Source of the DNA: Thiohalocapsa sp. PB-PSB1
GTDB lineage: Bacteria; Pseudomonadota; Gammaproteobacteria; Chromatiales; Chromatiaceae
Direction of reading: 5' to 3'
DNA length: 64,000 nucleotides
NCBI GenBank assembly: GCA_016745215.1
Contig: CP050890.1
Span: 434,001 to 498,000, forward strand
Shown: positions 56,716 through 64,000 of the stretch, one piece after another
Layout of the letters: each line of letters opens with the position of its first letter
Numbering within the stretch: position 1 is the stretch's first letter
Notes under the pieces: model-generated
What the model saw: the letters and a program-made list of their open reading frames with translations, nothing else
Database searches by the model: none
What the model was told of the DNA's origin: nothing
Position numbers and translations under genes: made by a program

Positions 56716-57890
56716 TACAGCCTTTCTACCGGGAAAGGCGCGGCGCTTGCGTGCGCTACGCTGGCATCACTTGCCGGGTCGCCCGCAAGCGGGCTCCTAC
56801 GCCGAGCGGCTTCCACGGCTGGTTAAGGTCCGTTTGCGGGCGAGGCGCCTTGGCCTAGGCTGTCGAAATCTGCAGTCTCACGAAAACAAGCGCTTCCCGG
56901 TTTATGGATGCTTAGTCGGTGTCAAGGTCGGAACGAGGGATTGGTATCGAGCTGGCTGTTTTGATCGATGAGCGGATTCGATTCCGATAGCGACCCCGAC
57001 ACCGATTAGGCTTCCCCAGTGCGTTCGATGATGCAATCCAAGACCCGGAATCGGTTTGGCATCAAAATTCAGGACATTTCCACAGCCTCGCCTTGGCCCC
57101 TCTGCGTACTCTGCGTCTCTGCGGTGAATCTTTACATGCTTTGAAGGCAGCACTCTGCTTCCGGGAAAGGTGCGGCGGTTGCCTGCGCTCTGCTGGCATC
57201 ACTTGCCGGGTCGCCCGCAAGCGGGCTCCTACGCCGAGCGGCTCCCATGGCTGGTTAAGGTCCGTGTGCGGGCGAGGCGCCTTGGCACCTCTGCGTACTC
57301 TGCGTCTCTGCGGTGAATCTTTACATGCTTTGAAGGCAGCACTCTGCTTCCGGGAAAGGCGCGGCGGTTGCCTGCGCTCTGCTGGCATCACTTGCCGGGT
57401 CGCCCGCAAGCGGGCTCCTACGCCGAGCGGCTCCCATGGCTGGTTAAGGTCCGTTTGCGGGCGAGGCGCCTTGGCACCTCTGCGTACTCTGCGTCTCTGC
57501 GGTGAATCTTTACATGCTTTGAAGGCAGCACTCTGCTTCCGGGAAAGGTGCGGCGGTTGCCTGCGCTCTGCTGGCATCACTTGCCGGGTCGCCCGCAAGC
57601 GGGCTCCTACGCCGAGCGGCTCCCATGGCTGGTTAAGGTCCGTGTGCGGGCGAGGCGCCTTGGCACCTCTGCGTACTCTGCGTCTCTGCGGTGAATCTTT
57701 ACATGCTTTGAAGGCAGCACTCTGCTTCCGGGAAAGGTGCGGCGGTTGCCTGCGCTCTGCTGGCATCACTTGCCGGGTCGCCCGCAAGCGGGCTCCTACG
57801 CCGAGCGGCTCCCATGGCTGGTTAAGGTCCGTTTGCGGGCGAGGCGCCTTGGCCCTTCTGCGCTGAATCCGTACATTTTTTGAAGGCAGC
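56716..57890. repeat. Tandem array of 189-bp units with half-REP sequences
   Basis: Five units; GGGTCGCCCGCAAGCGGGCT recurs with TCG at 56779, 57211, 57400, 57589 and 57778. The period is 189 bp, except 432 bp between the first two because of a MITE. Each unit also has CTCTGCGTCTCTGCGGTGAA. The array separates dtd from coaE; both strands' periodic open frames are not genes. Confidence 0.93.
56856..57089. mobile_element. 234-bp MITE, copy 2, with 9-bp target duplication
   Basis: Ends TAGGCTGTCGAAAT and GAGGCTGTGGAAAT (complement). GCCTTGGCC flanks both sides (56847-56855 and 57090-57098). The extra length in the tandem array is 243 bp, exactly 234 plus 9, which confirms the edges. It is about 90% identical to 24929-25174. 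Confidence 0.88.
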
Positions 57891-57933
57891 ACCCGTCTTA
57901 TAAAAGCCGATCCCAATAAAAAATAAAATAGGA

Positions 57934-58554
57934 TTACGACGTTTCTGAAGCCTTTTGCGCGGCGTATTGGAGATAGCGTCGGTGCAGTTGTTCTACCAGA
58001 GGCTTTAGGTCTGCAACGGACCCACGGTTGTCGATGATATCGTCGGCGCCGGCGAGTCGGGTCGCGCGTGTAACCTGGCTGGCCATGATGTCACGGATCT
58101 GTGCATCGTCTAAGCCGCTGCGTCTTTTGACCCGTTCGATTTGGTGTGACTCCGGAATGTCGATGACCAATATGCGGTCGGCGAGGTGCACTTGGCCGGT
58201 CTCGAACAACAATGGAATAGCAAGGATGGCGTAGGCGCCCTGACTCTGCTCTAGCTGCCGTTGCATTTCAGTGCGGATGCGTGGATGCAGGATATTCTCG
58301 AGACGCTTGCGTGCATCCGGATCGTCGAATACCAGACTGCGGAGTGCGCGGCGGTCAAGAGCGCCTTGGCTGTCGATCAGGTGGGCACCGAACAGCGCCG
58401 CAATATCAGCCAGCGCGGTTGCATTGGGCGCGGTCAGGGCGTGAGAGATCTGATCGGCATCAATGATTGGAATCCCGAGTTGGCCAAACAGCGCCGAGAC
58501 CGTGCTTTTGCCGCTGCCGATTCCTCCGGTCAGGGCGACGGTGAACGCAGTCAA
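57934..58554 (-). CDS. coaE: Dephospho-CoA kinase
   Basis: The 206-residue enzyme makes the last step of coenzyme A synthesis, ATP-dependent phosphorylation of dephospho-CoA. P-loop LTGGIGSGKSTVS (residues 8-20), DADQISH and PLLFETG are present. It overlaps pilD by 4 bp (ATGA), the usual pilBCD-coaE order in gammaproteobacteria. Confidence 0.95.
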   Translation of the reverse strand: MTAFTVALTGGIGSGKSTVSALFGQLGIPIIDADQISHALTAPNATALADIAALFGAHLIDSQGALDRRALRSLVFDDPDARKRLENILHPRIRTEMQRQLEQSQGAYAILAIPLLFETGQVHLADRILVIDIPESHQIERVKRRSGLDDAQIRDIMASQVTRATRLAGADDIIDNRGSVADLKPLVEQLHRRYLQYAAQKASETS

Positions 58555-59453
58555 GCGATGCCACTCCAGCGCAAGTAAGTCGTAGTAATCACATCGCCCC
58601 AGACCAGGCTGATCCAGCCGGCAATGGCTAAGAAGGGACCAAAGGCAATGGGCGTTTGGCGTTGATTACGGCCACTGACGATCAATGCGATGCCGAACAA
58701 GGCTCCCGGGATCGTGGACAGCAACAGGATTTGGGGCAGCGATTGCCAGCCGATCCAGGCGCCAAACAGGGCCAGTAATTTGAAATCACCATGGCCCATG
58801 CCTTCCTTGCCTGTCAGCAGTCGGAACAGGTGAAAGATCAGCCACAGCGACAGATAGCCGGAAACAGCGCCAATAATCGCGGTTTGGCTGTCGACGAAGA
58901 CATTCCAGAGACTCAGTAGCAGGCCGAACCAAAGCAGAGGCAACGTGATGTTATCCGGTAAAAGCTGGGTATCGGCGTCGATTACAGCCAGCGCAATCAG
59001 TCCCCAGGTTAGTAGTAAGGCGCAGGCACCCGGCAGGGTTGGGCCAAATTGCCAGATTACGATCAGCGACAGGAGCGCAGTCAGGGCTTCGATCGTGGGG
59101 TAGCGCCAGGAGATCGGCTTTGCACATTGGCTGCAACGACCGCGCAGCAACAGAAAACTGAGCACTGGAATGTTTTCCCAGGGCCGGATGTGATGCCCAC
59201 AATCCGGGCAGTGCGAGCCGGGTCGCGACAGCGTCATTACCGCGGTATCATCCGAACCCGTCGCCTCTGTATCATCGGCATGCGCCAGCAGTTGTCTGCA
59301 CTCTTGTTGCCATTCACGTTCCATGATGTGCGGTAGCCGTAGAATGACGACGTTGAGGAAGCTGCCGATGACCAGGCCCAGCGCCATGGTTCCGCCATAC
59401 AACAGTGCTGGCATCTGTGCCAGGATCTGGGTCAACATCTCGACATTATTCAT
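58551..59453 (-). CDS. pilD: Type IV prepilin peptidase/N-methyltransferase
   Basis: The 300-residue membrane aspartyl protease cleaves and methylates type IV pilins. The zinc tetrad CPDCG and CSQCAK (about 82-113) is intact. The catalytic aspartates lie in AVIDADTQLLPD and GMGHGDFKLLA. About eight membrane helices. An insert of acidic residues (HADDTEATGSDDT) lies between the first helix and the zinc site. Confidence 0.95.
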   Translation of the reverse strand: MNNVEMLTQILAQMPALLYGGTMALGLVIGSFLNVVILRLPHIMEREWQQECRQLLAHADDTEATGSDDTAVMTLSRPGSHCPDCGHHIRPWENIPVLSFLLLRGRCSQCAKPISWRYPTIEALTALLSLIVIWQFGPTLPGACALLLTWGLIALAVIDADTQLLPDNITLPLLWFGLLLSLWNVFVDSQTAIIGAVSGYLSLWLIFHLFRLLTGKEGMGHGDFKLLALFGAWIGWQSLPQILLLSTIPGALFGIALIVSGRNQRQTPIAFGPFLAIAGWISLVWGDVITTTYLRWSGIA

Positions 59454-59498
59454 CGTTATTGCCGATCGGTGAAGATATCGCCAAGGGTTGAGGCGGGT

Positions 59499-60743
59499 TC
59501 AAACCACCGCGGCCAATTTGAAGATCGGTAGATACATCGCGATTACCAGACTACCCACCAGGCCGCCGATAACCACCATGATCAGGGGTTCCAACAGGCT
59601 GCTCAGCGCGTCCACGGCATTGTCCACCTCCTCCTCGTAGAAGTCGGCAACCTTACCCAGCATGTCGTCCAGAGCCCCGGATTCCTCGCCGATAGCAGTC
59701 ATCTGAACCACCATATGTGGAAATAGGCGTGCTTGAAGCATTGTGAATTGCAGGGTTTGACCGGTTGCAACCTCTTCGCGCATGCCTTGTACTGCATCGG
59801 AATAGACGATGTTGCCGGTAGCCCCGGAAACCGAATCCAGCGCATCCACCAACGGCACGCCGGCAGCGAACATGGTGGACAGGGTGCGGGCGAATCGGGC
59901 CACAGAAGCCTTATGCAGGATGCTGCCGATAATTGGCATATTGAGTGCTGCACGGTCGATCAGTTCTCTGAATTTTCGCGACTTTTGGTGTAGCTTCCCG
60001 ATTCCGTACACGACACCGATCACACCTACGCCTATGGCCCACCACCATTTGCGCACAAAGTCTGACAGTCCGATGACCAACAACGTGAAGGCGGGCAGAT
60101 CCGCGCCAAAGCTGTTGAACAGGACCTTAAACTGTGGAATAACGAACAGCAGGATCACCACGGTGACAAGGATGGCGACGATGATGACAGCGGCTGGATA
60201 GAACAGGGCCTTTTTGATTTTTCCCTTGATCGATTCGGTCTTTTCCTTGTAGGTCGCGATCTTATCCAGCAAGATATCGAGGACACCGGCTGCCTCGCCG
60301 GCGGCAACCAGACTGCAGACCAGGTCGTCGAAATAGTCGGGGAATTTGCCGAGCGCATCGGCCATGGCGGTGCCGTTTTCGATGTCCTGCTTGATCGCCA
60401 GCAAGAGTTCTTGCATCGAGGGGTTTTCGTGGCCACGGCCGACGATGTCGAAGGACTGTACCAGTGGTACGCCAGCGGACATCATGGTTGCCAACTGGCG
60501 GGTGAAAATCGAGATATCGAGCGGTGTGATCTTTTTTTTGCCGCCGCCGAACAGTGGCTGTGACTTCTTGCGCACCTTCTTTGGGTTGACACCCTGCCGA
60601 CGCAGATCGGCACGAGCCAGCGCGATGCTGCTTGCGCGCAATTCGCCCTTGACCCGATTCCCGCGTCGGTCAATACCCTCCCAGGTGAATTCGTAGGCTT
60701 TGCCTGCCTTGGGTTTGACTTTCTGAGCTGCTGCTATGGCCAT
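59499..60743 (-). CDS. pilC: Type IV pilus inner-membrane platform protein
   Basis: The 414-residue GspF/PilC protein has two repeated T2SSF domains (about 75-200 and 278-400), with ISIFTRQLATMMSAGVPLVQ in the first and VARFARTLSTMFAAGVPLVD in the second. Three membrane helices. It links the PilB motor to pilin assembly. It ends 45 bp before pilD and starts 3 bp after pilB. Confidence 0.95.
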   Translation of the reverse strand: MAIAAAQKVKPKAGKAYEFTWEGIDRRGNRVKGELRASSIALARADLRRQGVNPKKVRKKSQPLFGGGKKKITPLDISIFTRQLATMMSAGVPLVQSFDIVGRGHENPSMQELLLAIKQDIENGTAMADALGKFPDYFDDLVCSLVAAGEAAGVLDILLDKIATYKEKTESIKGKIKKALFYPAAVIIVAILVTVVILLFVIPQFKVLFNSFGADLPAFTLLVIGLSDFVRKWWWAIGVGVIGVVYGIGKLHQKSRKFRELIDRAALNMPIIGSILHKASVARFARTLSTMFAAGVPLVDALDSVSGATGNIVYSDAVQGMREEVATGQTLQFTMLQARLFPHMVVQMTAIGEESGALDDMLGKVADFYEEEVDNAVDALSSLLEPLIMVVIGGLVGSLVIAMYLPIFKLAAVV

Positions 60744-60745
60744 AA

Positions 60746-62464
60746 TCAGTCCTTAGTGATACGGTTGAGTTCCTGCAGGCTGGTCAAGCCAAGCTTGACT
60801 TTTTGCAGGCCCGATCTGCGCAAATCGGTGTAGCCCTCGCTTTCGGCTCGATCCGCCAGTTGCAGGGAATTACCACCCTCCATGATCAAGCGTCCCATCT
60901 CCTCCGAGACCTTGATCACCTGATAAACGCCGACGCGGCCTTTGTAACCGTTCACGCAACGCTCACAGCCGACCGGTTTGTAGATGGTCACGCCCTCGGC
61001 GATCTCGTCTTCGCCGAAGCCTTCTTCCAACAGCGCTTCTCGGGGCACATTGTCCACCTCCCGACAATGCAGACAGAGTCGGCGCGCCAAACGCTGGGCC
61101 ATGATCAAAAGTACCGATGAGGCAATGTTGAAAGGCGGTATGCCCATATTGGCCAGACGGGTCAGCGCCTGCGGAGCGTCGTTGGTGTGCAGGGTCGACA
61201 GCACCAAATGGCCGGTTTGTGCGGCCTTGACCGCAATCTCGGCCGTTTCAAGATCCCGGATCTCGCCAACCATGACGATGTCTGGATCCTGCCGCAGGAA
61301 GGCGCGGAGAGCGGCTGCGAAGGTCAGGCCGGTCTTTTGATTCATGTTGACCTGATTGATGCCGGGAACCTGAATCTCCACCGGATCCTCGACCGTGGAG
61401 ATATTGATATCCGGTTTGTTCAGGATGTTCAACGCCGAGTACAGTGTCACGGTCTTGCCGGAGCCCGTCGGGCCGGTCACGAGGACCATGCCATAAGGCC
61501 TGCCGATGCATTCGAGAAAATCCTCTTTCTGCTTTTGATTCATGCCGAGCATATCGATGCCCACATTCGCCGCATTCGCATCGAGGATACGCAATACGAC
61601 CTTCTCGCCATGCAATGTGGGCAACGTGTTTACGCGAAAATCAATGTCGCGAGAGCGTGATAACTTCAGTTTGATGCGCCCATCCTGGGGTACCCGCCTT
61701 TCTGCGATATTCATGCGTGACATGACTTTGAGCCGGGCCACCAGTCGTGCAGCAATGCCCAGCGGTGGATTCGCGATTTCCCGCAGTATGCCGTCCTGCC
61801 GGAAGCGAACGCGAAAGGACTTTTCGTAGGGTTCGAAGTGAACGTCCGAAGCCGAGGCGGTGATGGCATCGACCAGTACCTTGTTCACGTATTTCACCAC
61901 TGGGGCATCATCGATGTTCAAGTCTGATCCGTCGCCCGCTTGATCCATATCGTCATCGGATGAAATATCGATGTTGTCGAGATCGGAGTCCATGATCTCG
62001 CTCATGGTGGTGTCCTGAGCCTCTAATACCTTGTCAATCGCGATGCTGAGCTTGGACTCTTCCACCAGGATCGCATCCGTCGCGTTTCCGGTATTGAAGC
62101 GGATTTCGTCCAGCGCCTGATCGTTGGTCGGATCCGAGACGGCAATGAATAGCCGATTGCCACGCCGGTGGAGGGGGAGTACGCGATGCTTGCGGATCAG
62201 CTTTTCATCGACCAGGTTAGACGGCAAGCTCATCAAGTCCACGGCATCCAGATCCAGCAGCGGGATGCCGAATTCCAGCGCAGCCGATACGGCGATGTTG
62301 TGGCTGTCGACCAGCTTCTCCTGAACCAGGTATTGAACGAATGGTTGCCGCTTGCGTGCAGCCTCCATGGAGGCACTTTGTGCCTGTTGCTCGCTGAGCA
62401 GCTTGTCGACGACTAATCTGCGTGCAAGCCCAGTCGGTTGGATCTGTCGTGTTTCGCTTGCCAT
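60746..62464 (-). CDS. pilB: Type IV pilus extension ATPase
   Basis: The 572-residue GspE-family motor powers pilus extension. N-terminal MshEN domain (about 1-150), then Walker A VTGPTGSGKTVTLYSA (about 333-348), Asp box, Walker B DPDIVMVGEIRDLETAEIA and His box HLVLSTLHTNDAPQALTRL. A C-terminal zinc site is seen in CLHCREV and CERCVNGYKG. First gene of the pilB-pilC-pilD-coaE operon. Confidence 0.96.
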   Translation of the reverse strand: MASETRQIQPTGLARRLVVDKLLSEQQAQSASMEAARKRQPFVQYLVQEKLVDSHNIAVSAALEFGIPLLDLDAVDLMSLPSNLVDEKLIRKHRVLPLHRRGNRLFIAVSDPTNDQALDEIRFNTGNATDAILVEESKLSIAIDKVLEAQDTTMSEIMDSDLDNIDISSDDDMDQAGDGSDLNIDDAPVVKYVNKVLVDAITASASDVHFEPYEKSFRVRFRQDGILREIANPPLGIAARLVARLKVMSRMNIAERRVPQDGRIKLKLSRSRDIDFRVNTLPTLHGEKVVLRILDANAANVGIDMLGMNQKQKEDFLECIGRPYGMVLVTGPTGSGKTVTLYSALNILNKPDINISTVEDPVEIQVPGINQVNMNQKTGLTFAAALRAFLRQDPDIVMVGEIRDLETAEIAVKAAQTGHLVLSTLHTNDAPQALTRLANMGIPPFNIASSVLLIMAQRLARRLCLHCREVDNVPREALLEEGFGEDEIAEGVTIYKPVGCERCVNGYKGRVGVYQVIKVSEEMGRLIMEGGNSLQLADRAESEGYTDLRRSGLQKVKLGLTSLQELNRITKD

Positions 62465-62559
62465 CGCGTTTTACCTGAGGTTGTCCTTGAGGGGCTGTCC
62501 TCGAGGGGTGGTCTTCGCGTCATGCTGTTCCGGCCATGAATGGTATTTCAACTGATCCC

Positions 62560-63393
62560 TCAACGATTCACGCCGAAGGCAAGTCGAACGTTATTTGCGA
62601 CCAGTCCATTATCCTTTTGTTCACTTTCGCTGAGGTAGAATTCCAGGATCGTCTCGCGGTTCAACAGCACCTCTTCGGTGACCTCTTCGGCCAGTTCATT
62701 GGCGTGACAGAACACGCTGACGTAGGGTGAATCCGGCTCACGAGGATCGGTAATCCAAAGGTCCGGCGACAGCTTGTCGATGAATCGAAGGAAACCATAG
62801 CCCTTATCTGGGAACCATTTCGTACAAACGCCACGAACGCAGGAGCCTGCCTTACCCCATTCGTTGCGCGGCTCGTAGGAGACCGGCAGTAAATCCGGAA
62901 TCAAATAGCCAGACCAGAACTCGTCCACTTCCTGTTGCAGTTGACGCGAGATATTTTTGAATGCGATTAGCTCGACGCGACAGCCGCGGTTCTGTAACGC
63001 ATTAACGACCTGAAGGAAATCGCCATCGCCGGTGACCAGAATCACCAAATCCAGTTTTTCGGACTGAAGCATTGCGTCCACCGCCATGTCCAAGTCTGCA
63101 TTGGCCTTGGTGGAGATATTACCGATTTCGTCAGTGTAGCGGCGAACGATTTTCATCGTTACCTTCCAGCCGAAATCACGCACCATTTGTTGGTAGGTTT
63201 TGGATTTCTTGGCGTACTCGAAATCATCACGTGCACGCTCGGAATCATAGGCGATGTAGGTGTTCAGTCGTTGTAGGATTCCATTCTCGCGGGCCGCGAA
63301 GCGCCTCAGTACATCGTAGCGCATCTGATAACCGCCGTTGTAACGAATATTCTCGGCGTCGACATACACGCCGACTCTCTGCATGGATGGCAA
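62560..63393 (-). CDS. NYN-domain (LabA/DUF88) protein with cold-shock-like tail
   Basis: The 277-residue protein starts at 63393 or at MQRVGV, 63384. The NYN (PIN-like) nuclease fold covers residues 1-165, with acidic clusters VGVYVDAENIRYNGG, KANADLDMAVDAM and VILVTGDGDFLQVV. Residues 190-240 (GVCTKWFPDKGYGFLRFIDK, VFCHANEL) look like a cold-shock/OB RNA-binding domain. Such proteins probably cut or bind RNA. It precedes pilB, 95 bp away, on the same strand. Confidence 0.85.
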   Translation of the reverse strand: MPSMQRVGVYVDAENIRYNGGYQMRYDVLRRFAARENGILQRLNTYIAYDSERARDDFEYAKKSKTYQQMVRDFGWKVTMKIVRRYTDEIGNISTKANADLDMAVDAMLQSEKLDLVILVTGDGDFLQVVNALQNRGCRVELIAFKNISRQLQQEVDEFWSGYLIPDLLPVSYEPRNEWGKAGSCVRGVCTKWFPDKGYGFLRFIDKLSPDLWITDPREPDSPYVSVFCHANELAEEVTEEVLLNRETILEFYLSESEQKDNGLVANNVRLAFGVNR

Positions 63394-63684
63394 AACTAAA
63401 GCCTCTCGAATGCTGGGGAATGATAGTTGTATCCTGATGATGCGCCTGTAAAAACGTTCCAGACAACAGGTGCGTTATATTCAGAGCCGCGTCTGCCATA
63501 GTCACGTGCTTCAACGCCGGTAGTATGAACCAAGGTAGGGGTGTCGACGATTTGGCACAAAACCGATGAGTAGAGCGTGGGTAACAATGGAAGGCGGCTG
63601 ACCTGAAATGAGGTCCACCGCCTGTTGGATGTCTACCAACTTAATTTACCGGCTTGATTTACCGGCTTGATTTGCTGGCCTAAC
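63394..63684. other. Intergenic region between acs and the NYN gene
   Basis: No gene seen. A short triplication of CTTGATTTACCGG-like sequence lies at about 63640-63675, just past the acs stop. It may contain the NYN gene promoter. Confidence 0.5.
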
Positions 63685-64000
63685 CTACCGGATGGCACGG
63701 TTGCGGATCAAATCTTCCACTACGGTAGGATCTGCCAACGTGGAGGTATCGCCGAGGGCGTCTACCTCGTTGACAGCAATCTTACGCAAAATACGACGCA
63801 TAATCTTACCGGAGCGAGTCTTGGGCAGCCCGGGGGCCCATTGAATGATATCAATGCTTGCGATCGGGCCGATTTCGGTGCGCACCAGATTGATAAGTTC
63901 CTTTTTCAACTCATCGCTCGGCTCGACACCAGCCATCGGTGTGACATAGGCATAGATGCCTTGGCCTTTGATGTCGTGTGCATAACCAACTACCGCGGCT
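63685..64000 (-). CDS. acs: Acetyl-CoA synthetase, C-terminal part (runs off the window)
   Basis: The last 104 codons of an AMP-forming acetyl-CoA synthetase, which activates acetate. The conserved tail PKTRSGKIMRRILRKIA includes the acetylation-controlled catalytic lysine (K609 in Salmonella). AVVGYAHDIKGQGIYAYVT extends to the window edge. The N-terminal domain lies outside. Confidence 0.93.
   Translation of the reverse strand, partial: AAVVGYAHDIKGQGIYAYVTPMAGVEPSDELKKELINLVRTEIGPIASIDIIQWAPGLPKTRSGKIMRRILRKIAVNEVDALGDTSTLADPTVVEDLIRNRAIR

Noticed and set aside
57062..57916. 284-codon repeating frame (and its plus-strand counterpart)
   Set aside because: By-product of the 189-bp period, a multiple of three; the sequence is REP-type DNA.

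Overview
The window looks like a GC-rich gammaproteobacterial chromosome, probably Chromatiales (purple sulfur bacteria such as Thiocapsa or Thiohalocapsa). This placement is an inference from gene style and composition; no marker gene or photosynthesis gene is present. Ordinary housekeeping genes lie at the right end: slyX, proline iminopeptidase, dtd, coaE-pilD-pilC-pilB, a NYN-domain gene and the 3' part of acs. The left two thirds is accessory DNA packed with defence or conflict genes, gene fragments and repeats.

Layout. 1-2.8 kb: 3' part of an RND efflux pump gene ending in an IS91-like transposase scar. 2.8-3.6 kb: simple-repeat hairpins, a small MITE and a frameshifted four-helix-bundle gene. 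3.6-6.7 kb: a truncated DNA methylase, then a complete BamHI-like type II restriction-modification system (endonuclease, controller protein, divergent m4C methylase, candidate C-box). 7-16.2 kb: an exported IPTL-CTERM-like protein and a 2,772-residue exported protein with an AT-rich insert. 16.3-18 kb: a membrane protein plus HELGH metallopeptidase pair. 18.1-20 kb: an exact 1.83-kb copy of the 3' part of the RND gene, again ending in an IS91-like scar. 20-25.6 kb: a broken Dam-like methylase, Rpn/PD-(D/E)XK transposase-nuclease copies, MITEs and an ftsW/rodA gene.

The most notable block is 25.6-38.5 kb. A trypsin-like protein with a degenerate CHAT-like region is translationally coupled to a MoxR AAA+ ATPase. 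After seven tandem 215-bp repeats comes a 1,325-residue membrane protein ending in an FGE-sulfatase (C-type-lectin-like) domain. Next comes a diversity-generating retroelement (DGR): HTH accessory gene, avd, template repeat and reverse transcriptase. A second, membrane-anchored FGE protein lies on the opposite strand. The template (36014-36148) matches variable repeats at the 3' ends of both FGE genes; 33 of 34 differences fall at template adenines. The block therefore reads as a three-part conflict system whose sensor-like ends are hypermutated by a DGR with two targets.

41.4-44.4 kb holds a three-gene ABC-3C type defence cassette (Mrr-like nuclease, small middle component, DUF2326 SMC-like ATPase) between two paralogous arrays of ~350-bp REP-containing repeats. 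46.3-56.6 kb returns to chromosomal genes: FmdB-like protein, thioredoxin-like protein, MBOAT/SGNH O-acylation pair, YyaL-like protein and a beta-propeller glycosidase-like protein. A 189-bp tandem array (56.7-57.9 kb) contains a MITE that can be sized against its empty neighbours. No tRNA, rRNA or CRISPR array was seen. Most intergenic sequence is REP/MITE or simple-repeat DNA.
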